Program-made: the position numbers and the translations under genes
The notes under the pieces: model-generated
The model's input: the letters and a program-made list of their open reading frames with translations, nothing else
Database searches by the model: none
Told to the model about the DNA's origin: nothing
Source: Litorimonas sp963972195
GTDB taxonomy: Bacteria > Pseudomonadota > Alphaproteobacteria > Caulobacterales > Maricaulaceae
Direction: 5' to 3'
Length of the DNA: 64,000 bases
Assembly (NCBI GenBank): GCA_963972195.1
Contig: CAXATH010000010.1
Location: 49,535 to 113,534, forward strand
In this document: piece by piece, positions 1-8,767 of the stretch
Layout: the number at the start of each line of letters is the position of its first letter
Position numbering within the stretch: the first letter of the stretch is position 1

Positions 1-57
1 TTGGGCTTCTGCGACTTCTTTTTTGGATTGCTCCATTTGGGTCTCGAAGTTGGACAT
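1..57 (-). CDS. N-terminus of an unidentified protein (cut by window edge)
   Basis: An ATG on the minus strand at 57 is preceded by a strong purine-rich ribosome binding site (AAAGGGGAG). The first 19 codons are open to the window edge and read MSNFETQMEQSKKEVAEAQ, which is charged and probably helical. Too little is visible to name a family. It is transcribed in the same direction as the genes to its right (PepSY-like protein, cmk, aroA), separated from them by about 140 bases. Confidence 0.55.
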   Translation of the reverse strand, partial: MSNFETQMEQSKKEVAEAQ

Positions 58-196
58 CGTCTCCCCTTTCCTTGTGACTGTTCTGTCCTTTAGACATAGG
101 TGGAAACTCAGGATTTACAATCTAAAAAGAGTCGAAAAATCCTCGGCCTTATGGGGGATGTCGTCGATTTCCCGTGGAATCATACGGGAAAAGTAA

Positions 197-751
197 TTAC
201 GAAAAAAATGCGAGAAAAACAAAAATAAGACTGCCGATCACGACCGCAATAGAGGTTTGGCGGCGATAGGCCTTGGCCAGGAAGCCGACGAGAATGCCTC
301 CAAACACAACGCCAATTAGGCCAAGAGCGACAAGTTTTTGATAAAATTTGAACCAAGACGGTCCGTGACCTTTGTGCAGCTCCATTAATGTGCCTTGGAA
401 GTCGGGCACTTTACGGATTGCGGTCAGACCATCATCTGTTTGGCGAAATTCCAAATGGGGGCGAGAGGTCGGGCGAAGCTGGATCACCGTGCCGCGGTTT
501 CGGATATACTCAAACTTTTGGTCTATATCGGCTGTGCTCAGAAGTTCTCGCACATCGGAGTCCAAAGTTGGACTTTCAAAATTGAGTGAAGCGTCCGCAG
601 GCAGCGTCACGTCTTCGGTTTTGAAGTTCCCGCTATTTCCAAGAAGGTAAAGCCCGCCTGAAATCGCAACCAGTAGAAATGCGGGCGCTAAGAATCCGGC
701 CAACCAAAGATGCGCCAGAACAAAAAGGCGTCGAGTTTTCGGATTGGTCAT
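197..751 (-). CDS. PepSY-associated membrane protein
   Basis: This 184-residue protein has a membrane segment near residues 15-38, a polar middle part of about 95 residues that would lie in the periplasm, and two further hydrophobic segments near 140-160 and 165-184. That layout and the HLWLAG start resemble short PepSY-associated TM proteins, whose full-length relatives are often tied to iron reduction. No catalytic residue can be seen. It lies about 30 bases downstream of cmk on the same strand and may be read through from aroA-cmk. The family assignment is moderate and the function unknown. Confidence 0.6.
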   Translation of the reverse strand: MTNPKTRRLFVLAHLWLAGFLAPAFLLVAISGGLYLLGNSGNFKTEDVTLPADASLNFESPTLDSDVRELLSTADIDQKFEYIRNRGTVIQLRPTSRPHLEFRQTDDGLTAIRKVPDFQGTLMELHKGHGPSWFKFYQKLVALGLIGVVFGGILVGFLAKAYRRQTSIAVVIGSLIFVFLAFFS

Positions 752-781
752 ACACAGGCTCTTCAGAAAAATGAGGTGAAA

Positions 782-1453
782 TTAATTCTTTGGCGGCGTT
801 TCAAACTTTCCGGCCATGACTGCGTCTATAATTCGGCAAGCCCCGTCAAAGGCTTCATCAATTGAAAGGTAAGAGCTGTCAAGATAATGGGCGTCATCTG
901 CGGGTTTCAGTGGAGCGTCTTTGCGGCTCATATCCCGCGCGTCCCGTTCATTGAGTTGAGCGAGAACAGTCTCAAAGCTGATTTCCTCACCGTATCCAAC
1001 CAATTCCTTATGGCGGCGTTCCGCGCGGATTTCAGGCTTGGCGTCGACATAGAGTTTCACGTCCGCGTTAGGGCATATAACTGTGCCGATGTCGCGTCCG
1101 TCCAAAACCGCGCCTTTAGCGGCAAAATCACGCTGTAGATCCAAGAGCGCCGCCCGGACTTCAGGGTGAACGGCTACTTTTGAAGCCGCTGCGCCGATAG
1201 GTCCGGATTTGAGAATGGGGTCAGAAAGTTTCTCATCCAGCGCTCCACCCTCCAATGTTTTAGCGGCTATTGCCGCGTCGCCGGCAATGTCAGGATCGCC
1301 GCCGGCGTCGAGCGTGGCTTTGGCTGTGGCCCGGTAAAGCTTGCCGGTATCCATGTAAGCGAGACCATAATGCGTGGCCAGACGTTTCGCGAGCGTACCT
1401 TTTCCGGAGGCAAAAGTCCCATCTATGGCAATTGTTTTGGGGCGTTCCGTCAT
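782..1453 (-). CDS. cmk: Cytidylate kinase
   Basis: The enzyme phosphorylates CMP and dCMP with ATP in the cytoplasm (pyrimidine nucleotide pathway). The P-loop DGTFASGKGT lies at residues 11-20, followed by the substrate-recognition segment YMDTGKLYRA, and DGRDIGT and the lid region RRHKEL are present in the expected order. Its 223 residues fit the family. The start overlaps the aroA stop by four bases (ATGA), so the two are translationally coupled. The aroA-cmk order is a common bacterial arrangement. Confidence 0.95.
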   Translation of the reverse strand: MTERPKTIAIDGTFASGKGTLAKRLATHYGLAYMDTGKLYRATAKATLDAGGDPDIAGDAAIAAKTLEGGALDEKLSDPILKSGPIGAAASKVAVHPEVRAALLDLQRDFAAKGAVLDGRDIGTVICPNADVKLYVDAKPEIRAERRHKELVGYGEEISFETVLAQLNERDARDMSRKDAPLKPADDAHYLDSSYLSIDEAFDGACRIIDAVMAGKFETPPKN

Positions 1454-2799
1454 CTTTCGATATGTGCCCCAAGAGAGGCCATTAAGTCAAAGAAAGTCGG
1501 GAAACTTGTCGCAATCATAGACGCGTCGTCAATTTTGACGGGATTTTGGCAGGCTAAGCCCAGAACCAGAGCGCTCATGGCGATCCTGTGGTCATGATGC
1601 GTTGTCACGGTGCCGCCTCCGAGAGGCGGCTTTCCTTCCCCGCCTGTAACCGTCATGCCGTCCTGAGTTTCGTGCACAGTTACGCCATTGGCTTTCAACA
1701 GAGCCGCCGTGGCCGCGATGCGGTCGCTTTCCTTGACCCGCAGCTCGCCAATTCCGTTCATGATCGTTTTGCCAGTCGCAAAAGCGGCGGCGACGGCCAA
1801 AACAGGGTATTCATCAATCATCGAAGCCGCGCGGTCTTCCGGGACGGTCACGCCGATCAGTCTTGAATGTTTGACGTGAATGTCGGCAATGGTTTCGCCG
1901 CCGGACTTACGAAAGTTATCCGCCCGCAAAAACGCGCCCATATCATTCAATGTATCAAACAACCCTGTGCGGGTCGGGTTCATCATAACGTTCTCGACGA
2001 TGATATCTGAACCAGGCGTAATGAGCGCCGCAATTATCGGAAAGGCGGCCGATGACGGATCGCCCGGGACTTTTATCTTTGTCGCTTTCAGCTTCGCCGG
2101 CCCCGTGATACTGATATGCGCGGCATTGGCAATAGATCTGTTGTCCACGGGCACGCCGAAGGCGCGGAGCATATTTTCCGTATGATCCCGGGTCGCAATC
2201 GGCTCAATAACCGTTGTTGTGCCTTGGGCGTTCAGACCGGCGAGCAATATGGCGGATTTTACCTGAGCAGAGGCATGAGGTGGCCGGTATTCAACTGGCC
2301 GAAGCGCTCCGTTGCTTTTGAGGGTAACGGGCAGGCGGCCCGGCTCTCCTGCTTCTGTTGTACGGGCGTCTGCGGAAACACCCATTTCTCTTAGAGGGTC
2401 CAAAATTCGGTTCATCGGGCGAACGGATAAAGAGGCGTCACCGGTAAAACGGGCGGTCATCGCATAACCCGCAGCGGCCCCCATAATCAGGCGAACGCCT
2501 GTGCCGGCATTTCCGCAATCTACATCACCCGTCGGCGAAGCAAATCCATTGGCGCCCACGCCTTCAATTTGCCATTTGCCGTTTTCATCTTCGGTAATTT
2601 CTGCGCCGAACGCTTGCATTGCCCTGACAGTGGATAGAATATCCTCTCCCCGTAGCAGGCCCGTAACTTCCGTGATCCCCTCGGCCATAGCTCCGAAAAT
2701 AATCGATCTATGAGAAATGGACTTATCACCGGGGGCCGTGACAGTCCCCTTCAGGGTCTTTGAGGGCTTGGCGATTGCGGACTTGACAGGTGCGGACAT
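1450..2799 (-). CDS. aroA: 3-phosphoshikimate 1-carboxyvinyltransferase (EPSP synthase)
   Basis: This is the sixth step of the shikimate pathway, joining PEP to shikimate 3-phosphate. It shows PGDKSISHR near the N-terminus, CGNAGTGVRL, the SAQVKSAILLAGLN segment and RVKESDR near the C-terminus. The SAQVKSAILLAGLN stretch resembles class II enzymes of the Agrobacterium CP4 type, but the residue that is Ala in glyphosate-tolerant CP4 is Gly here (NAGTG), so tolerance is not implied. An upstream in-frame codon at 2817 would add six residues (MDVCLY); I prefer the MSAPVK start at 2799. It overlaps cmk by four bases. Confidence 0.95.
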   Translation of the reverse strand: MSAPVKSAIAKPSKTLKGTVTAPGDKSISHRSIIFGAMAEGITEVTGLLRGEDILSTVRAMQAFGAEITEDENGKWQIEGVGANGFASPTGDVDCGNAGTGVRLIMGAAAGYAMTARFTGDASLSVRPMNRILDPLREMGVSADARTTEAGEPGRLPVTLKSNGALRPVEYRPPHASAQVKSAILLAGLNAQGTTTVIEPIATRDHTENMLRAFGVPVDNRSIANAAHISITGPAKLKATKIKVPGDPSSAAFPIIAALITPGSDIIVENVMMNPTRTGLFDTLNDMGAFLRADNFRKSGGETIADIHVKHSRLIGVTVPEDRAASMIDEYPVLAVAAAFATGKTIMNGIGELRVKESDRIAATAALLKANGVTVHETQDGMTVTGGEGKPPLGGGTVTTHHDHRIAMSALVLGLACQNPVKIDDASMIATSFPTFFDLMASLGAHIER

Positions 2800-2968
2800 A
2801 TACAGACAGACATCCATTGGCGGTTGACTTGATTAGCCCAGCCGCTAAGAGGCGGATTGACCAGCGGGAAGCGGGTTTTACAACGCCTATTTCTCCACGC
2901 AACAGAAAATATTTTTTATCGCAGGACAGGCGCACTGCACACCCTGCGACAGAGGAAGGACCATCCTG

Positions 2969-3436
2969 ATGGCAAAGAAGGTTGATTTGGGCACGAAACG
3001 TGTTTGCCCCGAGTGCGATGCTAAATTTTATGACCTTGGGAAAGACCCGGCTCTTTGTCCCATTTGCGCGACTGAAACGCCCTGGGATCAGTTTGTTGTG
3101 GCCCCTATTCTGCCGTCTTCTCAATTGCCGCCTGAGTCTAAAAATGATGACGACGATGACGAAGATGATGAAGAGAATGAAAATAAAGAAGTCGATGAGG
3201 ATGATATCGACGAAGAAGAGGAAGCCGCAAAAGAGCTAGAGCTTGATGGCGACGATATGGCGGTAGTTGGCGGTGCGGCCGGTGATGATGACGATAAACC
3301 CGGCTATGACGGATATTCCGAAGACGAGGACGAAGATGAAGATGCAGCTCTTGTCTCTGACGATGATGACGACAATGAAATGCCGCCGCCTGATGACACG
3401 GATGATGACGACGAGCCCGAAGAGATCGAAATCTAG
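2969..3436 (+). CDS. TIGR02300 / FYDLN-acid family protein
   Basis: This 155-residue cytoplasmic protein has two parts. Residues 1-45 form a small zinc-ribbon-like module with CPEC and CPIC pairs around the FYDLG signature. The rest is a very acidic, probably disordered tail made almost wholly of Asp and Glu runs. The family is typical of Alphaproteobacteria and its function is unknown. The ATG follows a GAGGAAGGA ribosome binding site. It is divergent from aroA across about 150 bases that must hold both promoters. Confidence 0.88.
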   Translation: MAKKVDLGTKRVCPECDAKFYDLGKDPALCPICATETPWDQFVVAPILPSSQLPPESKNDDDDDEDDEENENKEVDEDDIDEEEEAAKELELDGDDMAVVGGAAGDDDDKPGYDGYSEDEDEDEDAALVSDDDDDNEMPPPDDTDDDDEPEEIEI

Positions 3437-3464
3437 CTCCATTGTCTTTAATGTATTAAATCCC

Positions 3465-3505
3465 TCAAGACGGCATTTGTCGTCTTGACCGCTCCGGCGC
3501 CGGAG
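3465..3505 (+). terminator. Two adjacent hairpins after the FYDLN-acid gene
   Basis: An 8-bp stem (TCAAGACG / CGTCTTGA, loop of 8) at 3465-3488 is followed by a perfect 14-bp palindrome CTCCGGCGCCGGAG at 3492-3505. There is no T-run, so factor-independent termination is doubtful. They separate the protein gene from the tRNA. Confidence 0.35.
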
Positions 3506-3558
3506 ATTAAACGGCGCGAACCTATCCTGGCCGACCCATTCGGCCCACATATTGGACA

Positions 3559-3634
<76 letters not shown>

Positions 3635-3690
3635 TTTTTATATATCAAGCTACTGATTTATAAGATGAATTTAGAACCGCCATGAAGGCG

Positions 3691-3712
3691 TTCATACTTT
3701 GATTCATACTTT
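3691..3712 (+). repeat. Left-end TTCATACTTT direct repeats
   Basis: TTCATACTTT occurs at 3691-3700 and 3703-3712, a 12-bp period, about 60 bases inside the left attachment site. The same motif with the same spacing occurs near the right end. The likely role is as arm-type sites for the integrase or its directionality factor. Confidence 0.6.
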
Positions 3713-3727
3713 GGATTCTAAAATCAG

Positions 3728-4048
3728 CTATTTCCCGACTACGGGATGCGGCCAGTCATGATATGTGTAAACAAAATCAGTGCCCTCTCGGTTTATAACG
3801 ATGCACCACGCCAAGAACATCGTGCCTACGGGATGATTACGCCTCATATTCCGACTGCACTCGGCATCCATTGTAGTCTTAAACTTGCCCTGCCCAGCAA
3901 TAGGCCGCGCATGGAGATCATGGCCCTTGCCTGATTTAGTCATTCGGTAAGTTTCTAGCACTACTGGCTGATAGCGCTGGCCATCTTTATCCGGTGGGCG
4001 AGCTTTGCCACCAATATGAGTTAGATTGTCAATTTTTCGATCAACCAT
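3728..4048 (-). CDS. Small uncharacterised protein downstream of res
   Basis: About 106 residues, beginning MVDRKIDNLTHIGGKARPPD and ending YHDWPHPVVGK. I chose the ATG at 4048 because a GGGGG run stands upstream at good spacing; it overlaps the end of res by eight bases, as coupled genes do. No known domain, signal peptide or membrane segment is recognised. It has a conserved-looking hydrophobic stretch GTMFLAWCIVINREG. Being last in the mod-res operon, it could be an accessory of the restriction system, but this is only inferred from position. Confidence 0.5.
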   Translation of the reverse strand: MVDRKIDNLTHIGGKARPPDKDGQRYQPVVLETYRMTKSGKGHDLHARPIAGQGKFKTTMDAECSRNMRRNHPVGTMFLAWCIVINREGTDFVYTYHDWPHPVVGK

Positions 4049-6698
4049 CCGAAAAAACCCCCGCCAATTCATTCAGCATGGCTTTCTCGTCTTTGGTTTG
4101 CATCAAGAGCTTAAAGGTCATCTTTTCGGCTTGTTTATCAGTTAGTTCTAGCTGGCCTAATTCTTGGCCACTCTCATACGTTTCTTGTAAAATACCGAAT
4201 AGGCGCTCTTTCCATGCCGTATCGGAGCCGTCTAAATGCTTGCCTTTGGTTTCCAGCGCTAAAAGGCGAGCCGCCCCATCATCGCCGTCCAGCTCCATCC
4301 AACACAAGAAGTCAGGGAAGACTTTTGATTTCTTCCAGCCTTGCAAATAGTAATCATTTTTTGCGCTAACTGCGACGCGGTGCCACCATTTGAGCGGGTC
4401 TTTCCCGTCTAGGTAAATCGCTGCTTGCTGTTCCAGCGGATTGAGCTGGGCACGGTAGACTTTTTCATAAAGCGGCTTTGCGAGATCGTGCCCGCCCTTG
4501 GCCGTCAATACGCCAGCACCTTGCGGAATGGTCACTGTAATCGTGTCATCCATCGCAAAGTCCATGTCCTTCCCCAGCAAGCGAAAGGTAATCTCGCCCG
4601 CTTTAACTTTGGCCCGAAACAAGGCCTCGGATTGTGCCTCTATCTGATCGCGTAAATCGGTCTTGATTGCATCGATTAAGCTTAACTTGCTTTTCGCCAA
4701 TCGCGCGGCGTCATAATTTGGACGCGCCAGCAATGCTTCCATCGCCTCTTTCAAAATACGGGCGGCCTGCCAAGGGTTGGGCACTAGGTCTATGAGCTTG
4801 CGGATCAGGAAAACATTTTGCACTTCGCCTACATCTGTCTGCAAATGCTGAATGGCCTGTTTTGTGACTTCATAACTTGGCGTTGGCACGCCTGCCAGCA
4901 AATCATATTGCGCTTTCTCTTCCACCAGTTGCACAACGGTGCGCGTGGATAGGCTAAGGTCTTCTGCAAGCTCCACCGTGGCCACTTTGGTATAGGACAG
5001 CGCCTCCCAATCTAGCCCGCCCAATATATCGCGGTCATAATCTAGCGCTCTTGCATCCGTAGTGCCGTCCGCCGCCACCTCGCGCACTAGGACGCGCGGT
5101 AAGAGTATCTTGCGCCCTTTGAAGGCTTTGCGCCGTCCAAGCGTAACTTGCTGCATGGGCACGCTATCACTTGCGCCCTGCGCGCCAACGATAAACTGGT
5201 CTACGCCGGTCATGCCTTCGTCTTCCAAGCCCTTGCGGATACGATCAACAACCTCTTTCACATCTTGGTCTAGGCAATGCACATAACACATGTTCAGGCT
5301 ATCGACCTTGGCGCGCCGTGCATAGGGCTGCCTTAAAACGCGGCCAATCATCTGGGTCATAGCCGTTTCTGATTTGGACGTGGATAATACCGCCAGCACA
5401 TAGGCAAAGGGGCAATCCCAGCCTTCTCTAAGCGCGTCTTTGGTTATGATGACGCGCACGGGCGAGTAGGGCGAAAGTAAATCCTCGCCTGCGATTTCAT
5501 CTTTGCTGGCCGATTTCACCCGTATCGCGTTGGGCTGTAATCCCAGCGTGTCAGTCATGTATACGCGCACATCTTCACTATGCAAAAACTTGTTATCGCG
5601 TTGTTCTTTTCCGGTGCGGTCTACTCGAACCAAAAGGATGGGGCGGATATAATCCCCAGTGGCTTTTTGGCTCTCTTGGCCATCCTTATGCAACGTTTGC
5701 GTTTGCTCCCATGCAGATTCCAGCGCCTCTTTCCATGACTTGCCAATATGGTCATCTATGACGATGGGCAGCTTTATCATCTCCTCGCGCAGGAGCGCCA
5801 TGCCCGACACATCGCAAAGCACGTTGGAGCCATGAGATTTCATATTAGGCGTTGCTGATAACTCTAGTATGAATGACGGATTAAATCCTGTTAGCGTCTC
5901 TCTCGCGCCCTCTGAATAGGCTTTGTGCCCCTCATCTACCACGATCATGGGTCGCAACACCCTGAGAGTATTGCCAAGGCTTTGTTTGATTGCCAATCCA
6001 GTGTTAACAGTCGGTTGGACGTCATCACCCAGATCATAGCGGTCGAGATTTGGCGTCGCTTGCCAGAACGCATTAAGCGCCGCGTAATCGTCCACTGCTG
6101 GAAAAAAGTCAGAATAACCGCCGCTATCCTGAAACATCTTAAGCACGTCTTTGGTTTTACGGTTAGACGCCTGCAACATCATAAGCATGACACAAAGATG
6201 GTTTTCCGTATCTTGCTTAGTGAGGGTCGCACCTTTCTCAAAAAACTTCACTCGCCCGCCCGACGCGCGCTCCAGCATTTGGCGATAAGGATGGCTTTTC
6301 TTGGACAGCTGTTCTTTCGTCTGTTGGAATATTGCGCTGGAGGGCACAATCCAAAGCACTAACCCCGTTTGCCGTTTGAAATAGCGCGTCTGAATTGTAT
6401 CCACGGCCTTGGTCGCCAAGAGCGTCTTGCCGCCCCCTGTAGGCACTTTCAGGCAGAGCGATGGGATGGGCTGTCCTAATCCGTCATAATAGCTTTTGTG
6501 CGCCAAGCTGGACGCCACAACGCCGTGTGTCTGGCCTGCTTGCCACGCAGCCGTAGTATAATCGGACAGCGTTGGTTTTTTACCTTTAGACGTTTGAAAA
6601 TCATAATAATCAAACGCATCTGATTTTTCAGATTCTAATAAAGCCAAATAGCGCTCCAGCGCCTCCAGCACATCAAGTTGATAATCTTTAAGACGCAT
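4041..6698 (-). CDS. res: Type III restriction enzyme, Res (helicase-nuclease) subunit
   Basis: With Mod it would cut unmethylated DNA after ATP-driven communication between inversely oriented sites. From the chosen start there are 885 residues: Walker A VPTGGGKT near 91, the DEAD-like box VVDEGH near 255, SATPN near 280, the helicase segment REGWDCPFAYVLAVLSTSKS and MIGRVLRQPYARR. A PD-ExK nuclease (PDF ... ETKGK) lies near 795-820. The length is slightly short for the family but all parts are present. The ATG at 6698 lies two bases after the mod stop; the open frame reaches further into mod, and I take that part as a shadow. Confidence 0.92.
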   Translation of the reverse strand: MRLKDYQLDVLEALERYLALLESEKSDAFDYYDFQTSKGKKPTLSDYTTAAWQAGQTHGVVASSLAHKSYYDGLGQPIPSLCLKVPTGGGKTLLATKAVDTIQTRYFKRQTGLVLWIVPSSAIFQQTKEQLSKKSHPYRQMLERASGGRVKFFEKGATLTKQDTENHLCVMLMMLQASNRKTKDVLKMFQDSGGYSDFFPAVDDYAALNAFWQATPNLDRYDLGDDVQPTVNTGLAIKQSLGNTLRVLRPMIVVDEGHKAYSEGARETLTGFNPSFILELSATPNMKSHGSNVLCDVSGMALLREEMIKLPIVIDDHIGKSWKEALESAWEQTQTLHKDGQESQKATGDYIRPILLVRVDRTGKEQRDNKFLHSEDVRVYMTDTLGLQPNAIRVKSASKDEIAGEDLLSPYSPVRVIITKDALREGWDCPFAYVLAVLSTSKSETAMTQMIGRVLRQPYARRAKVDSLNMCYVHCLDQDVKEVVDRIRKGLEDEGMTGVDQFIVGAQGASDSVPMQQVTLGRRKAFKGRKILLPRVLVREVAADGTTDARALDYDRDILGGLDWEALSYTKVATVELAEDLSLSTRTVVQLVEEKAQYDLLAGVPTPSYEVTKQAIQHLQTDVGEVQNVFLIRKLIDLVPNPWQAARILKEAMEALLARPNYDAARLAKSKLSLIDAIKTDLRDQIEAQSEALFRAKVKAGEITFRLLGKDMDFAMDDTITVTIPQGAGVLTAKGGHDLAKPLYEKVYRAQLNPLEQQAAIYLDGKDPLKWWHRVAVSAKNDYYLQGWKKSKVFPDFLCWMELDGDDGAARLLALETKGKHLDGSDTAWKERLFGILQETYESGQELGQLELTDKQAEKMTFKLLMQTKDEKAMLNELAGVFSDG

Positions 6699-6700
6699 AA

Positions 6701-8350
6701 CTACTCGTCTACCCCATCGCCCATTATGCGGTGGATGGCATAGGGGAGTTGGCAAAAGGTCATATCATAATCGCGGGTCAATTCGGATTGGCTCATATAT
6801 TTCGCCGCCGCGAAAACATAACTTGGCTTTCCTGTGATATTTCCCGCCGAGATGGTTTTGACCGTTTCCATATCGAGCGCCGCGTCATGGCTCTTCATAA
6901 ACGCGCTATCAGGCTTATAAACCAAGTAAATGCGAACGCCGCCAACCTCTCCTATGAACCAATCCTGCGAGGGTTTTTTAGGTGCCTTATCCAATGCCTC
7001 ACCTGTAGCTGTGTAGGCGATATAGCTAGCCAGCTGGTCATAAGCGGGCATGGACGCGCTCTCGTCAAAGAAGCTATCCATATCTATCGGGTCGCCCAAA
7101 TCGCAATAGGTGAAAGAGCCGCCCAATCCGTTTTTCAGTGTTTCATTTTTGGCATTTGGTACACCTCCCATCACCCGCCGCACACGCTCAGCTGTGATAG
7201 TATCGGCATAGTCTTCCGTCTCCACTAAGATGAATTTACGGTTACCGCCGTCGTTGGCATTTAAGGCTTGCACTGCATGTGCGGTGGTTCCACTACCAGC
7301 GAAGGAATCTAAAACAATGCTCTTTTTGTTTCCTGAAATTCTCATAACCTTATTTAAAAACTTCGTAGGCTTTGGGGTTTTGAAAAGCTCGGAGGTTGGG
7401 ATGTCAGGAAAAATTTTTTTCAACTCATATTTTGCATTTCTATTGTGACCGGTTTCCTCTAAATCAATCCATAGAGAAGATGGCGCTAGACCTTTTTGAT
7501 TTTTCAAATACGTCTTGCGTAAAATTCCACGATCGGTTTCCGTAAATATAATTTCACCAGTTTTAATTTTTTTGGTAACTTCACTTTTCTTCCATCGCCA
7601 TCCATTGGGGGGAGGAGCCAGCTCTCTGCCATCGGGATGTTTAATATAGTATTTCAAATTTTCTCTAGGATTCGGTGAAGAAAGATTGCCAGAAAACCAC
7701 GGCCCATGCGGATCATTATCAGGGTTTGAGTAGTGAGCATTTTGTTTCTCGCTTCTCTCCAGTAGATTAGAAGTCCAGCCGCTGTTTTTTGAATACGCTA
7801 GCGTGTAGTTGTGGTCTAAAGAAACTTGTTTAGCATCGTTATTTGCACTGTCAGATGACCGCCACACAATGTCCGCTACAAAGTTGTTTTCGTTAAAAAT
7901 TTCATCCAGTATGGCGCGTAAATAATGGTTTTCGTTGTCATCTATGCTGACAAATATAATTCCAGTTTCGGCCAATAACTCTCTTAATAAAATCAACCTC
8001 GGCCACATCATGCAGAGCCATTTATCGTGACGCTCTAGGTCTTCACCATCCACGACCTTCCCAAGCCATTCTTTCATCAAGGGTGAACTGACGTTATCAT
8101 TATAAGCCCACCCTTCGTTTCCTGTATTATAAGGCGGATCAATATAGATGACGTCCACTCTACCTGCATATTTTGGCAAGAGCGCTTTGAGTGCATGAAG
8201 GTTGTCGCCATGTATAATTAGATTATCATCCAGCGATGGCCCGCCTTCGCCCGGCAAAGACTTCTCCGCATCAATCTTTAGCTCTCGAAACGGGACGCTC
8301 AGATGGTGCGAATAGACAAATGGCTTGCCCTTGAAATTAAGTGTAGGCAT
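6701..8350 (-). CDS. mod: Type III restriction-modification, Mod methyltransferase
   Basis: Mod recognises the target sequence and methylates adenine N6 using SAM, protecting the host, and is also needed by Res. Its 549 residues carry the catalytic DPPYNTG at 71-77 before the SAM-binding motif DSFAGSGTTAH near residue 350, the order of beta-class enzymes. The middle part (about 180-330), which should hold the target recognition domain, is noticeably richer in Asn, Lys and Ser. It is the first gene of a mod-res-small ORF operon. No frameshift is seen, so the system looks active. Confidence 0.93.
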   Translation of the reverse strand: MPTLNFKGKPFVYSHHLSVPFRELKIDAEKSLPGEGGPSLDDNLIIHGDNLHALKALLPKYAGRVDVIYIDPPYNTGNEGWAYNDNVSSPLMKEWLGKVVDGEDLERHDKWLCMMWPRLILLRELLAETGIIFVSIDDNENHYLRAILDEIFNENNFVADIVWRSSDSANNDAKQVSLDHNYTLAYSKNSGWTSNLLERSEKQNAHYSNPDNDPHGPWFSGNLSSPNPRENLKYYIKHPDGRELAPPPNGWRWKKSEVTKKIKTGEIIFTETDRGILRKTYLKNQKGLAPSSLWIDLEETGHNRNAKYELKKIFPDIPTSELFKTPKPTKFLNKVMRISGNKKSIVLDSFAGSGTTAHAVQALNANDGGNRKFILVETEDYADTITAERVRRVMGGVPNAKNETLKNGLGGSFTYCDLGDPIDMDSFFDESASMPAYDQLASYIAYTATGEALDKAPKKPSQDWFIGEVGGVRIYLVYKPDSAFMKSHDAALDMETVKTISAGNITGKPSYVFAAAKYMSQSELTRDYDMTFCQLPYAIHRIMGDGVDE

Positions 8351-8418
8351 GAAAACTCCTCAGACTTTTTGGCAACTTAGAGTCCTTGCAGGAAACGTAA
8401 AGCGAAAAGGATTTAGCT

Positions 8419-8712
8419 ATGCTTGAGATTAAGTATGACCAAACGCCGAAAGAGCAGCCCTTTATTGAATGGCAGCAAGCAAACGGTGTTTATAAACGTG
8501 CATGGATTCAAACGCGCACTGGAGATAAAGATTGGGCTGGGACGGGACGTTATCTAAATGTCGTGCGTTGTAAGGAAAAAGGACGAATTGGTGGAAACCC
8601 TGCAGATTTTCCGATTCACAATAATTTGTCGGACGAAGACATTTTACTCGCTTTCGTTCATTCTGTATCTGCTATCACTGGAGCAAAGCTAATTACCCCT
8701 AGAAAGGTTTAA
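8419..8712 (+). CDS. Uncharacterised 97-residue protein
   Basis: This small soluble protein begins MLEIKYDQTPKEQPFIEWQQ; an AAAAGGA ribosome binding site stands 8-9 bases before the ATG. It has no signal peptide, membrane segment or known motif. It is the only plus-strand gene in the island, divergent from mod (68 bases between starts) and convergent with the recombinase. The divergent placement would suit a regulator of the restriction genes, but no DNA-binding fold is apparent. Confidence 0.6.
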   Translation: MLEIKYDQTPKEQPFIEWQQANGVYKRAWIQTRTGDKDWAGTGRYLNVVRCKEKGRIGGNPADFPIHNNLSDEDILLAFVHSVSAITGAKLITPRKV

Positions 8713-8767
8713 AAGCTGTATTCAGGTTTTTTACGTGTTGGGGGCGTTGGTTTTCCGATTGGTCGCC

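Noticed and set aside
4041..8350. Phase-variable repeat tract in mod
   Set aside because: No long homopolymer or short tandem repeat was found in mod or res, so slippage control is not supported.
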